Shown one piece after another: positions 11,266 to 22,750 of a stretch of 64,000 nt of DNA (positions are counted from its first letter, which is position 1; the number at the start of each line of letters is the position of its first letter). This stretch comes from Haliotis asinina. Taxonomy: Eukaryota > Mollusca > Gastropoda > Lepetellida > Haliotidae. The notes beneath the pieces are model-generated. The model ran no database searches. It was not told the DNA's origin and saw only the letters and a program-made list of their open reading frames with translations. The stretch covers positions 40,013,001 through 40,077,000 of the forward strand of contig NC_090291.1 of the NCBI RefSeq assembly GCF_037392515.1, given 5' to 3'. A program made the position numbers and the translations under genes.

Positions 11266-11539
11266 AGTGAGTGAGTTTAGTTTTACGCTGCACTCAGCAA
11301 CGTTCCTGCTGTATGGCGGCATCTGTAAATAATCGAGTGTGGACCAGACAATCCAACAGTATGAGTATGTGATCAACAGCATGAGCATCAATCTGCGCAA
11401 CTGGGAACCGATGATAGGAGTCAACCAAGTCAGCGAGCCTGATCGCCTGATCCCGTTAATTGCCTCTTACCACAAGCATAGTCGCCTTTTATGGCAAGTA
11501 TGTTTTGCTGAAGGTCTACCTCGGGACCTTCACGTGCCC
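11266..11539 (-). mobile_element. SINE family A, full length
   Basis: Complete copy, read on the plus strand from GAGTGAGTGAGTTTAG to GACCTTCACGTGCCC. It carries an extra ~10-bp repeat (AGTATGAGTATGTG) near 11357. A long open frame across it is a by-product of the repeat. Confidence 0.9.
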
Positions 11540-11744
11540 AGGCTGGAGGAAGTTATGTGAAATGAAAGTCTCTGGCATTAGTCATTATTTGATAACATAT
11601 TACAAAAGAAATTCGTCAAAAAAACAGGAACCCATTTCACTCAGGGACAATAACAGAAAAATTCATTTTGTGATAAAACATTGGTGCACAAATTAACATG
11701 GAATGTAATGAACCAATTTGGAGGAAAGAACTCTTACTTCGCTA

Positions 11745-11793
11745 GAGTGAGTGAGTGAGTTTATTGTAACGCCCTTCAGCACAGTATTTCATC

Positions 11794-11826
<33 letters not shown>
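11745..11826. repeat. GAGT run and (GAT)n microsatellite
   Basis: GAGTGAGTGAGTTTATTGTA is a short SINE tail remnant (about 11747-11775). A (GAT)n run at 11794-11826 follows it. Confidence 0.8.
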
Positions 11827-11872
11827 CAAGTGATGTGATAGCTGATTTGATAGTGATCACAGCTTTCTGGGT

Positions 11873-11965
11873 AAGGGAAAATGTTTGTGTGAAGTCCATT
11901 TCTGGTGTCCCTCAGCCGTGATATTAAAGGAGTATTGCTAAAAGAGGCGTCAATTCACTCTCATG
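11873..11965 (+). mobile_element. SINE family B fragment
   Basis: Body segment GTGTGAAGTCCATTTCTGGT through GCCGTGATATTAAAGGAGTA to GCTAAAAGAGGCG. Confidence 0.65.
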
Positions 11966-12488
11966 CAGCGACCGCTCCCTGAGAAATCCGCTGCCGCCTC
12001 TTTTCATTACCTTGATGTCTTCTCAGTCGCCCTTGATTACGCGACGACTTAAAACCATCAACATATTTATTACACAAGACAGACATATGTTTCGCGGATC
12101 CAAGTGTGCAGTCTTTACCTAAACGAATTCCCCGACCATGAAAACATAAAACATCGCGAGATAAAACGAAAGAACTGCAACAACGGCACATCAAAGGTAA
12201 CCGTCCTGTCCTTTTCTAAAGCCTCGGGTCATGTACAGTTTCTGACTTTCTTGCTGACGAGAGCAATTGTCATTCATAAGAAACTGCTGAAGTCGCTTCA
12301 AAATAGTTAAAGTGTCCTTTGATCATTTGACTTATGAGTCATGAGACTCGCACATTCGGCTTCAATTGTAAACGACTTGTGGCGGAAAAGCCCGAACGGC
12401 CGTAAAGACTATATACAGTGCGGTCAATGATTCCGATGACAAGTACATCATCAAACTTAGTACTGGTCTTAAGAAACATGCTAGATGC
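11966..12488. other. Intergenic, no gene recognised
   Basis: Open frames of about 70 codons on both strands, without a recognisable family. Confidence 0.45.
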
Positions 12489-12528
12489 CACTCACTCACA
12501 CACTCACTCACTCACTCACTCACTCACG
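12489..12528. repeat. (ACTC)n microsatellite
   Basis: A run of CACT units, possibly an orphan SINE tail. Confidence 0.9.
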
Positions 12529-12754
12529 GATTTCGAGTTACAGTACATTCCTATGAGTATCTCATCAGGGACGGAATGGGATAGTGATCGGTGAATACAA
12601 ATCGTGACAGTAACGTCATCATGCCCCCAGTACCACTGTTGCTGTTCATGGCATCGTCCACAGCTTCAGCGTCCAAAATTTGCTTGTTTATCGGGTTTTC
12701 TTGAGATAGAATCATCCAGTCACTTAACTTCACTACATATGTTCCTGCTGGCTC

Positions 12755-12840
12755 TCTGTGGTCTCGATGGTAAGGTGTCGGAAGAGGAGCTAGGGGAGCG
12801 GAAGGTCTTTGGTTCGATCCCCGATCGCAGGTTAAAATGT
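12755..12840 (+). mobile_element. tRNA-like SINE head, third family
   Basis: GTCTCGATGGTAAGGTGTCG resembles an A box region and TTTGGTTCGATCCCCGATCG a B box, about 45 bp apart. There is no acceptor-stem pairing that would make a tRNA gene. I read it as a tRNA-derived SINE different from family B. Confidence 0.5.
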
Positions 12841-13244
12841 ACTTATTGTTACCTTGCCTGGTGCTCTGGGTTGTTTTAGAGGAATGAATTGTCATCATGA
12901 ACGAGCATCATAAAAGGCACGTCAAGGCACACACAAGATACGTCAATATGTAACCTCAATAATTTTAATCCCATTTCACCTCATTTCACCTGTTATATTC
13001 GTAAAATGTTTTAGGAAATTGTTACATTTAATCTTGTCAGCTAACGCAATGCGTGTATTAAACGTGTTGTGGTACAATACGACACACTGAAAGTGTGCAT
13101 TCGCTGATCCAAATACCACCACGCTCGGTGTATACTGTGTATGCCGGTGTACCTATGTAAAGACATTTGAAAAGTTTGAAGCTATAAGAACTTCTTTGAG
13201 TGACATTTTAAAGTTAGACCAATATTATAATAAGTTATAATAAG

Positions 13245-13500
13245 TCCAGCCACACAGTCCAGTTTAACTAGGTCCCGCAATGTATAGTCACACACAGTCA
13301 CGTTTAGCCAGGATCAACCATATACATCACACAACATCCAGTTTAACCAGGATGAACTATGTAAAGTTACATATAGAGTCTTCTTAAACGAGGTTAAACT
13401 GTGAACAGCCAGCCATAGTCCGGTTTAACCAGGTTCATCTTCATACATCACACAACATCCAGTTTAACCAGGATGGACTATGTCAAGTTACATCCTGTCC
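13245..13500. repeat. Degenerate tandem repeat, ~121-bp period
   Basis: CATCACACAACATCCAGTTT...GGATGAACTATG at about 13325 returns at about 13446. Weaker 50-bp sub-units with CAGTTTAACCAGG occur between them. Confidence 0.7.
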
Positions 13501-16330
13501 TTTCTAACCAGGATCAAATATGTGCAACCTCACCTTATCTAGTCTCACACGGTTACGTACAGTTTGGCACAACCAGCCACACACAGTCTAATTCACCAGT
13601 CACGATCATCAATCGACATATTTGTAGACAGTCAGCTCGAATCTCTATTCCCAAGAATGCCTTTTAATTTGACTGTTTATGGGTCTCTTAAAACGCTTTG
13701 TACAGTCAGTCGATTCCAGACTAAGCTGAAAACAGAAATGTTCAACCGCCCGTGAAAACAGTTGTAATTTCTAGCACGTCTGGGCAGCCCCCAGCAGACT
13801 GTTCGTCACTATGGCTCAGACACATAAATTGGATGGTCAAGTAAGCTAAGTAAACTGCAAAGCCAAGCAGTTTATCTTTTTTTCGAATAATGTCAACATT
13901 ACAACTCCCACAAGCGCCGTTCTCACTGGAGACCCAGTCTGACTTCACACATGGGCACTATGTGAAATATATTTCACCGACCTTGACATTTCTGACACAA
14001 AAATGTCTAAGTATGATACTGTTGGACTATCATTAAAATCACACACCATAGCAGAAAGCTCTTACTTCTTAATTCTTAATTCTTATTATCATTCTTAGAA
14101 TGATGAGTCAGTCATGTCATCATGACGCAAGCAACGTTTCCTTCATATTACATGTAATTCGTATTTGTTGTTCCTAATAGGCATATTGTCTGGCCTGTTA
14201 GCATGATCGTCATTGTCAACAATGTCAAGATAACGGGAATATGTTTCAGGTCCACATCAACATGCTGGAGGACACAGCCGGGTCAGCCTCTTGGAGCAGC
14301 ACCTTCCTGTACATGGGCGTTTACAAGCGCAGATGCGAAGTTGTAGAAGGTCCATGGAAACGATTTAGTATTAACGTATTTGCAACTTTACCACAGAGGA
14401 TTATTTAGAGAAGACATATTACAAAAGAAGCTTACTTCTTCAATATAAAACATTAACTGCCTATTTTTAGGTACTACTCAAAGATTTAAGAGCCATTTGT
14501 CAAGCTGCATTTAAGTATTTTCAGCTTTTCAATATACGCACACAAGCTGGTATATACGTTGGCAGAATCTTTCCAAATAGATTTTGTTCGGAAAGTCTTG
14601 AAATCGCATGTAACTATTGGCAGTAGTAGGTGACCTCGTCTAGATTGATACAAAAAGAACAACTGTCCTTCATTTCCCGATTTCAGTATGTCGCATGACT
14701 ACCTTACGTTGTCCTTCAATTAGAGCGTTAATGGACTGACAATAGTTTGCGCACCATTGAACTGGTTCACGCTAATCACTATCCTCATCAGCCGATGAAC
14801 GTCAAGAATACAACGTCAGCGTTAAAATACTGACAGACCTCAGCCAGATGATCACTACCTAGTCGTCTGTTGTCAACTGCATTGTTCCAACAGATATTAT
14901 GGAACCACCAGTTGTGATCAACAGAGCGTGTTTTAAATGAAGGACACCTTCTGCTTGCATTGCATTGCATTGCATTAGGTGTTTTTTAACTGCGTCACCC
15001 ACCTTGTAAGAGCCGCATTCGCTTTATCTGTATCCCTGGGACCTTACACATGCAAGTTGCCTGTCTCACATTTTAAACCTTCGGCCCAACCCTTTCCGTA
15101 ATCCATTAATCCAAACTTAGGCCGGTTTAGAACCCACTGGTTCTGATACCCCGAGCTCACTGGGGCTAATTTAGTATTTAGGTTTTTTATAGTAGTGGTA
15201 CAGAGGAAAGATGGGAGGTTTTTGTTCAAGATGTTAATGCGTTGATAAGTCCAGACCTCCAGATAAACTGCAGTGTAAGCACTTCTCGATTTGCAGATCC
15301 GCGATCATACCCGTATTTAACCAGCATTAAAATGGGTACCCGTGAGGATATGCTGGCAATGTGAGTATTTAGTTCATTGCGCTGAAGGGGCTGCTTGGTG
15401 GTATGTTCCCCTAGGAGTTGAAAGGCGTATCGGAAAGTACGATAGTTTCTTTTGATCGGCCATAGTAATGTACGTAGTGCCGTGAGTAGGCACAGTAAGC
15501 GAACAATTACTATTGCCTACTCATCTATTACTATTGCCTACTCATCTACCAAGCCATCCACCCAACCATTCACCCACTCACTCAATAGCCCACACACTCA
15601 CTGGATATTTTCTCAATACTTTCTTACCCATTATATCTCATAACATCCATCCACCTATAGATCAGGCATCGCCAATGGACACATGGCACCAGATCACTGG
15701 GTACAAAAGGGCCACCAAGGCTTGTATATAGAAGCACCACTTGTGATTCCTTAGATAGAAACAACCTGAAATATTAATGCATTCCCTTCTTATCTCAGCA
15801 GATTGTTATCGCTCATGACATTCAATTCTACTTGACATCCACGATTGTTTCCGCTATCGATCGTCATAATCTGCCGTCTTGTTGCCAAGTATTTCAGTAT
15901 TGATAAGGGAATACTTTGTAATAAATGAGAACTATAACTGCTGACTCGGGAATATCAATGTTGAGTTTCAGGCGTCAGATTGTCACGTCGCTTTCTTCTT
16001 GAGATGAGATGAGGTGAAATGAGGTTTAACGTTGCGTTAAGGATTACCTCGACAACGACGTCCATGTCGGTGCCGATGTTGCTGTTGATATGTGACTTGA
16101 CTTGGGCCGGTTTTGTAGAGCGAACGGAACATTTGGCTTTTCTTGTCAAATAATATGTATCTCATTTCGTGACCTGGTGGGAGTTTCTCGTGCTGTTTGA
16201 TAAGATTAGCCAACTAATCTTTGCGCATTGTTTATTGAAGAATATGATCCTTAAGATGCATTTATGTATTTTTAAGAAGAAAGCTTAAAACAAAAAACAT
16301 AGTTATGCTTAAAAATATTTACCCCAATAA
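13501..16330. other. Intergenic, no gene recognised
   Basis: Scattered open frames of 60-77 codons, no recognisable family. It holds a short TTGCA pentamer run (14955-14977), an ATCTATTACTATTGCCTACT duplication at 15505-15548 and a CCCACTCACTC patch near 15574. Confidence 0.5.
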
Positions 16331-16339
16331 CTTTTCAAA

Positions 16340-16745
16340 TTAAATTATGAAAGACAAAAACATATCTTTAAAGAAAGTGTACACCTATGGTAAAAGACAT
16401 ACGTCTCCTAAAATATTTGTACATCTTCGTATATACAAGAATCATAAAGGGCAAGATATGACTCTTGAAATACATATTCACCTAAGTTGAAATAAAGTAT
16501 AAAGGACAAAATATGACTTTTGCACTGTACGTTCACATATGTTAAAATATATTATTAAGGAATAAATATGACTCTTGCATATATGTTCACCTATATTGAA
16601 TTTGTTTTGGAAGGACAAAATATGACTCTTGCAATATATGTTCACTATACTGAATTAATTTTGACAACAAGAAATACTTTTCTTGAAATGCATATACGAT
16701 GATATTAAATGAGATCATAAAGGAACCGATATAACGTACGAAATA
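16340..16745. repeat. Degenerate minisatellite, ~65-70-bp unit
   Basis: About five to six copies of a unit containing AAATATGACTCTTGCA and ATATGTTCACCTAT, best seen at 16450-16680. Confidence 0.75.
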
Positions 16746-16850
16746 CTTGGGATTACAATTTTTCAGTAAAATACAGACTCTAGTACCCCGGGGATTTAGT
16801 TCCAGTTTTTTTTACCTTACTGATGTAATGTATGTAATGTATGTTACAAG
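16746..16850. mobile_element. Foldback-element fragment
   Basis: CTTGGGATTACAATTTTTCAGTAAAATACAG matches the arm end of the elements at 449 and 7160 with some changes (the quoted string joins 16748-16778). Confidence 0.5.
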
Positions 16851-17213
16851 AGATCATTTCTAACAGGCGTTGTGTATAAACTGTGACTCTTGAAATATAC
16901 GTACGTCTGTGATTACATAACTATAAGATTCAAATCAACACACAACCTCTACAGAAATGGTGAACAATGGGCCCAAAGGTTCACCTGAGTTCATATGTCT
17001 TCAATCTCAAGCAATAAAGCCAACAATTGTTGAAGTTACTCGTTATCGTGTTCAGATTTCACAAATCGTCTCCTTTGCACCACTCAACTAACTCTGAGAC
17101 ATGGCGAGAGCTTGGCCAACAAGGAAGCTGGAGTTATCCCCCTTTAACATGTCGCGATGCTCTGTCGACGATCATTTCCTTGAAGGACAACAGTTGAGAA
17201 CTCTGGGCTGCGT

Positions 17214-17261
17214 GAAGAAGAAGAAGAAGAAGAAGAAGAAGAAGAAGAAAAAAAAAAAACA
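17214..17261. repeat. (AAG)n and poly-A
   Basis: GAAGAAGAAG run followed by about ten A. Confidence 0.95.
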
Positions 17262-17428
17262 ATGAGGAAGTGGGTTTAGTTTTACGCCGCTTTTAGCAGT
17301 ATTCCAGCTGTATTACAACTAGGGACACCAGAAATGTGCCTCCCTTATTTAACCCATGTGGGGTATCGAATCCGACCTTCAGGGTGTCTAACGAACGCTT
17401 TAACCGCTATGCTACACGATGCTCCGTT
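17262..17428 (-). mobile_element. SINE family B
   Basis: On the plus strand it runs from GTGGGTTTAGTTTTACGCCG through GGGACACCAGAAATG and GGGGTATCGAATCC to AACGAACGCTTTAACCGCTA. The tRNA-like head is on the minus strand. Confidence 0.8.
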
Positions 17429-17689
17429 GTTTGGCCTATATTTTAAGAGGTAATGTTTCAAGAATAAGTGACCTGATGTAAGCACCCAAAGATCACTTAG
17501 AGCGTTAAACAAGAAACGAACACAAACATTTTAGTGAACATTATTGCATGAAATCCGTTCTGAAAGTTGAAGAAAGGCGATGGAACACACTGCATTTAGA
17601 AGCTATCTGAAAAATATCACCGAGATAGAAAGTCCTCTTCAGTTTTAATTACTAAAAGAAAATATACCACCGACTCGTTATCCTTGGCA

Positions 17690-17852
17690 CGATGATGTAT
17701 CACAGAATGCGATTATAGCCCGCAGAAGACTCAGATTCGAGTCCCAATATGTGCACAGTGTATGAAGCCCATTTCTTGTTTTCTTCCGCCGTGATTTAGT
17801 AGTCATGTTGCTAAAAGCTGTGTAAAACCAAACTCACTCATTCACCCACTAT
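17690..17852 (+). mobile_element. SINE family B
   Basis: Sense copy: head with GATTCGAGTCCC (B box), body GTGTATGAAGCCCATTTCTT, tail TGTGTAAAACCAAACTCACT. Confidence 0.75.
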
Positions 17853-18317
17853 TTATTCTTGCCTGTGTCGTCATCCGCGTGGAGGCATTGAATATAAGTC
17901 AAGGTACTTTAAGGATGATACATTCTTTATTATATTATAATGCGAGGGTTCGGTACAGGCCCTTATTGTCGTCAAACAAGAGTAAAGTACTACAACACAG
18001 AATAAACTTATATACGTCTAATCTGGATAATCGGAAACATGAAGGTACGCACGAAGGGGATTAACAAAAATAGAGAGGGATATAGCCATGTGATTTAGAA
18101 ATATTTAGATCAATGAAATGAAATCAACCCTCCCTCTAAATGTTTCAATGGTTAGCACATCAACAAATCATCAAATCATTATCAGCAATGCAGAATCAGC
18201 ATCGATACAATTGAAACAATTTCTCCCATCACAGACGAATTCAAAGTGTACTTAATAGTCTAATATTCTTCTGAGCCATTCTTCTGTACCATATCTATAG
18301 AACGAACAGTGATTGTG
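17853..18317. other. Intergenic, no gene seen
   Basis: No recognisable gene or repeat. Confidence 0.5.
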
Positions 18318-18629
18318 TAGTAAGACAAGGGTGGTATATCTGCCATCTACTGTTCAATCATTACCAGGATCATTTGTTTGAATTAAACAATATTATTTAG
18401 TATACACATATTTATTCGGAAACGAAAAGGATTGGCAAACAAGCCTGAACGGCTTGTATAATACGTAGTAGGACAAGGGCGGTATATCTGCCATCTACTG
18501 TTCAATCACCTGTGTCCCCACGTCAGTCTTATTCACCAATTACCAAGATGCTTTGTTAGAATTAAACAATACTATTTAGTATAGAAACGAAAATGATTGG
18601 CAAAGAAGCCTAAACGGCTTGTATAATAC
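18318..18629 (+). repeat. Tandem duplication, two ~150-165-bp copies
   Basis: Copy 1 (18318-18464) and copy 2 (18465-18629) both start GTAGTA-GACAAGGG, share ATCTGCCATCTACTGTTCAA and end GGCTTGTATAATAC. Copy 2 has a ~35-bp insertion and copy 1 has about 20 bp absent from copy 2. Confidence 0.85.
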
Positions 18630-18789
18630 AGATCCAGGTTCGCAAACATACTATGTCCCAAAAGAACGAGGAATGGTAAACAGGCGGGGGCTATTTCTAC
18701 ACTTCTCCCTACAATTATTAGAGTAAACTATTAATAAAATAACATAACACATTTACATCGCAGTATCAGCTGTTTTCAGCATTAGTATA

Positions 18790-19170
18790 CACGTCACACA
18801 CATCCATATAAGGTACACTGAGATTAACGTATACTTGGGCATATACACAGACATTTCATGGCGGAAACATGACTCTACATAGTAGCATATCACAGATTCA
18901 AATAACTGTGGAAATTGTAGTTGTTTACAAAAAGAAATCTGAACTGATTGCATAATAAAAAAGTTTATGACACGACACACACATATATACACATCTATAT
19001 ACAGTACATTGAGATTAACGTGTACTTGAACACATACACAAACATTCGATGGCGGAAACATGGCTCTACATAGTAGCATATCACAGATACAAAATAACTG
19101 TGGAAATTGTAATATTTTACAAAAAGATAGTTTGAACTGATTGCATTATATAAAAATTGACGACACTATA
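18790..19170 (+). repeat. Tandem duplication, two ~185-bp copies
   Basis: Both copies contain GAGATTAACGT, ATGGCGGAAACATG, TCTACATAGTAGCATATCAC and CTGTGGAAATTGTA. Copy 1 is about 18790-18975 and copy 2 about 18976-19170. Confidence 0.85.
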
Positions 19171-19843
19171 TTTGTTCCTTTTGTCCATATAATGCTGAAT
19201 CCAAGCCATGTCTCGGGATAAATGCATATGATCTGCCCAAAATCAATGTATCGGGATATGGGAGGCATTTCTACAAATTTTGGTCATTTCGCTTTTGTTC
19301 CTCTGAAGATATATGCTCCTTCTTTTTTATATCAATTCGTAAAGGCTTCAATGGACCCGCAACCCTTTCCCAACAAAGTTTTTGGTTCAATCTCAAATAT
19401 TAGCAAGAAATCAGAACATCAGTACTTGGCACAACCATTCAATCAAGTTTATTCACATCCTGACCTATAGTATTATTTTTTTGTTAAGGCGTATAACTCT
19501 GAGTCATCAACGCATGTCTGTGAGTCTCTTTGCATAATGACCAAACACTTATGCTCTTAAGCGAGAAATCCATGTGAGATACCTGGCATCAAACCTATGC
19601 ATGAGTGCGTCAATGGTTCGCCATATCGACGACCCAAGGTCAGATATGGGTGGACTACTTTCCTGATTGCAATTGTATCGTCCTTCTGTCGAACTCCCTA
19701 ACATTAGAGTCACAACTTTATGGCTTTAGGGTGTTAAAAAATCATCTTAGAAAGTAATTGGTCAGAAAAGAAGGTGCTGTGAGTCTGAGAATAAACAATT
19801 TCAAGGTGTGTAAAATATACTACTCCACTCTTCAGATACCGAA
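19171..19843. other. Intergenic, no gene recognised
   Basis: A plus-strand frame at 19222-19470 has no family match that I can see. Confidence 0.45.
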
Positions 19844-19844
19844 T

Positions 19845-19908
<64 letters not shown>
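19844..19908. repeat. (CA)n-(GA)n compound microsatellite
   Basis: ACACAC run followed by about 24 GA units. Confidence 0.97.
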
Positions 19909-19909
<1 letters not shown>

Positions 19910-20619
19910 AACACAGACACGAAAAGTAACACAGACATACACATTATAACCTCTGGACAAATGGACAGGTAATGAACGTGACACCAATGCCATTTACACC
20001 CTTCAAATTAATTAAATTTTTATCTGATTACAGGAAAGAACTGTTTCCAATATACATACCCACTTCATGCTTTACTTTAAAGGCTTCGTGGATCTGGGTT
20101 TAAGATCTGATTATCTACATGCAGAAAGTCCCCCTTCCTTTCTGATATAATTACCTATGACACTAAGTGCTGGTAATTCACGACTAATCTACAGAATTTA
20201 GTTGATAAAAATCATGATTATCATACATATACAGCAAGAGACATGTAATAGCATCAATAACAATTAATCAGAAATACATAGTGCGAATATGAATCAAACC
20301 TTCAATTTCCGTTTTGTGTGTACCTGTCATTCATCATTCAATAAATCATGTATCACTCGCATTCCTAGTTAGAATAGTAATATTTGATACTTGTTTCTCA
20401 GGTACTGAAATGCACTTCTCGGCAAATACGAAGGTTCCTATGGCAACCAGCCTCTACTTATGTTGTGTCTTGAAGAAACAGAACACACTCATAGCTAATT
20501 ATTTGTTTTCATCTAACTAGTACGCACAAAACCTGTAACATTTCAAACTGGTAACTTCCACTCACTTCATACTTTGCTTACACCAAAACAAGCTATATTA
20601 TATTTCAGAATATATAAAC
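19909..20619. other. Intergenic, no gene seen
   Basis: AT-rich, no recognisable gene. Confidence 0.5.
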
Positions 20620-21270
20620 TGCTACTGTTCATATTTAACAACTACAATTTATATTAATCAACTGCTACTATTCATGTTTAACAGCAACTACAATGTATAT
20701 TCATCAACTGCTACCATTCATATTCACCAACAAGTACCATTTATATTCATCACCTGCTACTGTTCATATTCACCAACAATTACAATTTATATTCAATAAC
20801 TGCTACTATTCACATTTAACAACTACCATTTATATTCATCACCTGCTACAATTCATATTCACCAACATCTACCATTTATATTCATCAACTGTTACCATTC
20901 ATATTCACCAACAACTACCATTTATATTCATCAACTGCTACAATTCATATTCACCAACAACTACCATTTATATTCATCAACTGTTACCATTCATATTCAC
21001 CAACAACTACCATTTATATTCATCAACTGTTACCATTCATATTCACCAACAACTACCATTTATATTCATCAACTGCTACAATTCATATTCACCAACAACT
21101 ACCATTTATATTCATCAACTGCTACAATTCATATTTACCAACAACTACCATTTATATTCATCAACTGCTCCTATTCATATTTAATAACAACTACCATTCA
21201 TGTTGAGCAGTTACTGCTACATACTAACGGTGAGTATTCATATTCACCAACAACTACTATTCATATTCAC
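20620..21270 (+). repeat. 46-bp tandem array (paired 23-bp monomers)
   Basis: About a dozen copies. The unit joins two related 23-mers, ATTTATATTCATCAACTGCT and ATTCATATTCACCAACAACT (each plus ACC or ACA). Because 46 is not a multiple of three and the unit has no stop on the plus strand, one frame stays open for 163 codons while passing through all three phases of the unit. The predicted I/Y/H/S/P-rich peptide is therefore an artefact of the array unless expression is shown. Edges are diverged. Confidence 0.9.
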
Positions 21271-22418
21271 CCCACATACATCTATACTAACAGGTACATT
21301 TCCATTTAAAAATATAATTAAAATGAAAGAAAGCAGTTTGTCCCGGGTCATGTATAAACAAAATATTCAAAGCTACTATTGTGCACGCACATTGGTTACT
21401 AGTACACATTCGTATTTACAAAAGACCGTAGTATGTTTGGCCCGAAAGCAGCCCCATGAATTGCAACTTAACTCGAAAACTAATAAACATAAAATACTAA
21501 ATTAAATGCTGATCGTAATCAAAACATAATACCAACTCCCTGATTTTTTTTCTCTTACAAATGTTGAATAATTTATCATTAAACTATTGCCAACAAGTAG
21601 CTATAGTGCGAGAAATGGCGTAGACATCACAAGTCAACGAATAAATAACTTTGTAGGCACTTGTGCACGCGCTTCTCGAACACTTGGCTGTTCTTTTCTC
21701 TGAACTCCCCCCTCGTAATAAACAGTTAACTGTGTCAGTATGTTAATGATAGTTTGTTAAATAATTTGTTTTATTATTTTTAGGACCAGATTCTACAAAA
21801 GCCTCTCAGAGTCGGTATTATATTTTATGATCAGCATTTCATTGAGTATTTTATCTTTATAAATATTCGAGTTAGACTGCAATACATCGGTCCCCTTTTG
21901 AGCCAAACGGACTACATGTATATGCGATGGTGCTTTTCCCACGAAGTTGACTTCCTCTACAAAACTCAATATCAAACGTAAATGCCAGATAATAACCAGT
22001 CTCGACTGTCAATTTCCACTGTCAAAATAGCGGCGATTAAAGGCAACACAGCTTGACTTTGTTGGCGAATTTTGTGATGATGACATGAAATATTTCATGG
22101 GTAACAGTTTCCACCACAACTTTCCCGTGATATTTCACAGTCAGTGAAACAGGTTGTTTCCAGCCAAACGAACTCGTTTGCTTTCAAAACTGTCTTAAAT
22201 GGCAATCGAAAATACTGTTTCATCTGTTCTTTAGTCTGAGGTAATACACAAACACTTGTAGGAATTAGGCAATGGTAGGACATCCTGTTTTGTAAATACT
22301 TTCGAAAGGTATATATAATGATATTCTGCTGTGATTATTGACTACTGTTACTTTTTGTGCCTCATTATCACGCCATCATAATGATTGCAGAGCTTTGTTT
22401 AGTGTTTCTCGAGGTTCT
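21271..22418. other. Intergenic, downstream of the minus-strand ZNFX1-like gene
   Basis: No coding family recognised. A minus-strand polyadenylation-type AATAAA (plus-strand TTTATT) occurs near 21770, about 1 kb past the stop of the neighbouring gene; its use is unknown. Confidence 0.4.
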
Positions 22419-22718
22419 CAGTTCTCGAGGTACCTGTGTCAACAATCCACTTAACAAGACCAGAAAACATAGCATCAGCTACAGTTCTCGAGGTATTTGT
22501 GTCATCAACCCACTTAACAAGACCAGAAAACATAGCATCAGCTACAGATCTCGAGGTACCTGCGTCAACAATCCACTTAACAAGACCAGAAAACAGAGCA
22601 TCAGCTACAAGTCTTGGGGTATATTTAACAGGACCAGAAAACATAGCATCAGCTACAGTTCTCGAGGTACCTGTGTCAACAATCCACTTAACAGGACCAG
22701 TAAAGATGGCATTAGCTG
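22419..22718 (-). repeat. 63-bp tandem repeat, five copies, next to the gene end
   Basis: Copies start near 22419, 22482, 22545, 22608 (with 15 bp missing) and 22656. The unit contains CTCGAGGTACCTGTGTCAAC, CACTTAACAAGACCAG and AACATAGCATCAGCTACA. As 63 bp is 21 codons and the missing piece is 5 codons, frames stay open on both strands. On the minus strand the unit reads ADAMFSGLVKWIVDTGTSRT. It begins 33 bp beyond the ZNFX1-like stop codon, so it could be 3' UTR or, if spliced in, an alternative C-terminus. Confidence 0.85.
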
Positions 22719-22750
22719 CAGTCTACATATTAGTTCAGTCCACAATCCGG

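Noticed and set aside
12755-12840. Possible tRNA gene
   Set aside because: A/B boxes present but no pairing acceptor stem; same for 640-690 and 62145-62240. SINE heads explain them better.
22399-22644. V-D-T-G in the 63-bp repeat, reminiscent of aspartic proteases
   Set aside because: Too short, repeated in tandem and without any other protease feature; likely chance.
22419-22718. Possible CRISPR-like array
   Set aside because: Units are directly adjacent without unique spacers, and the genome is animal.
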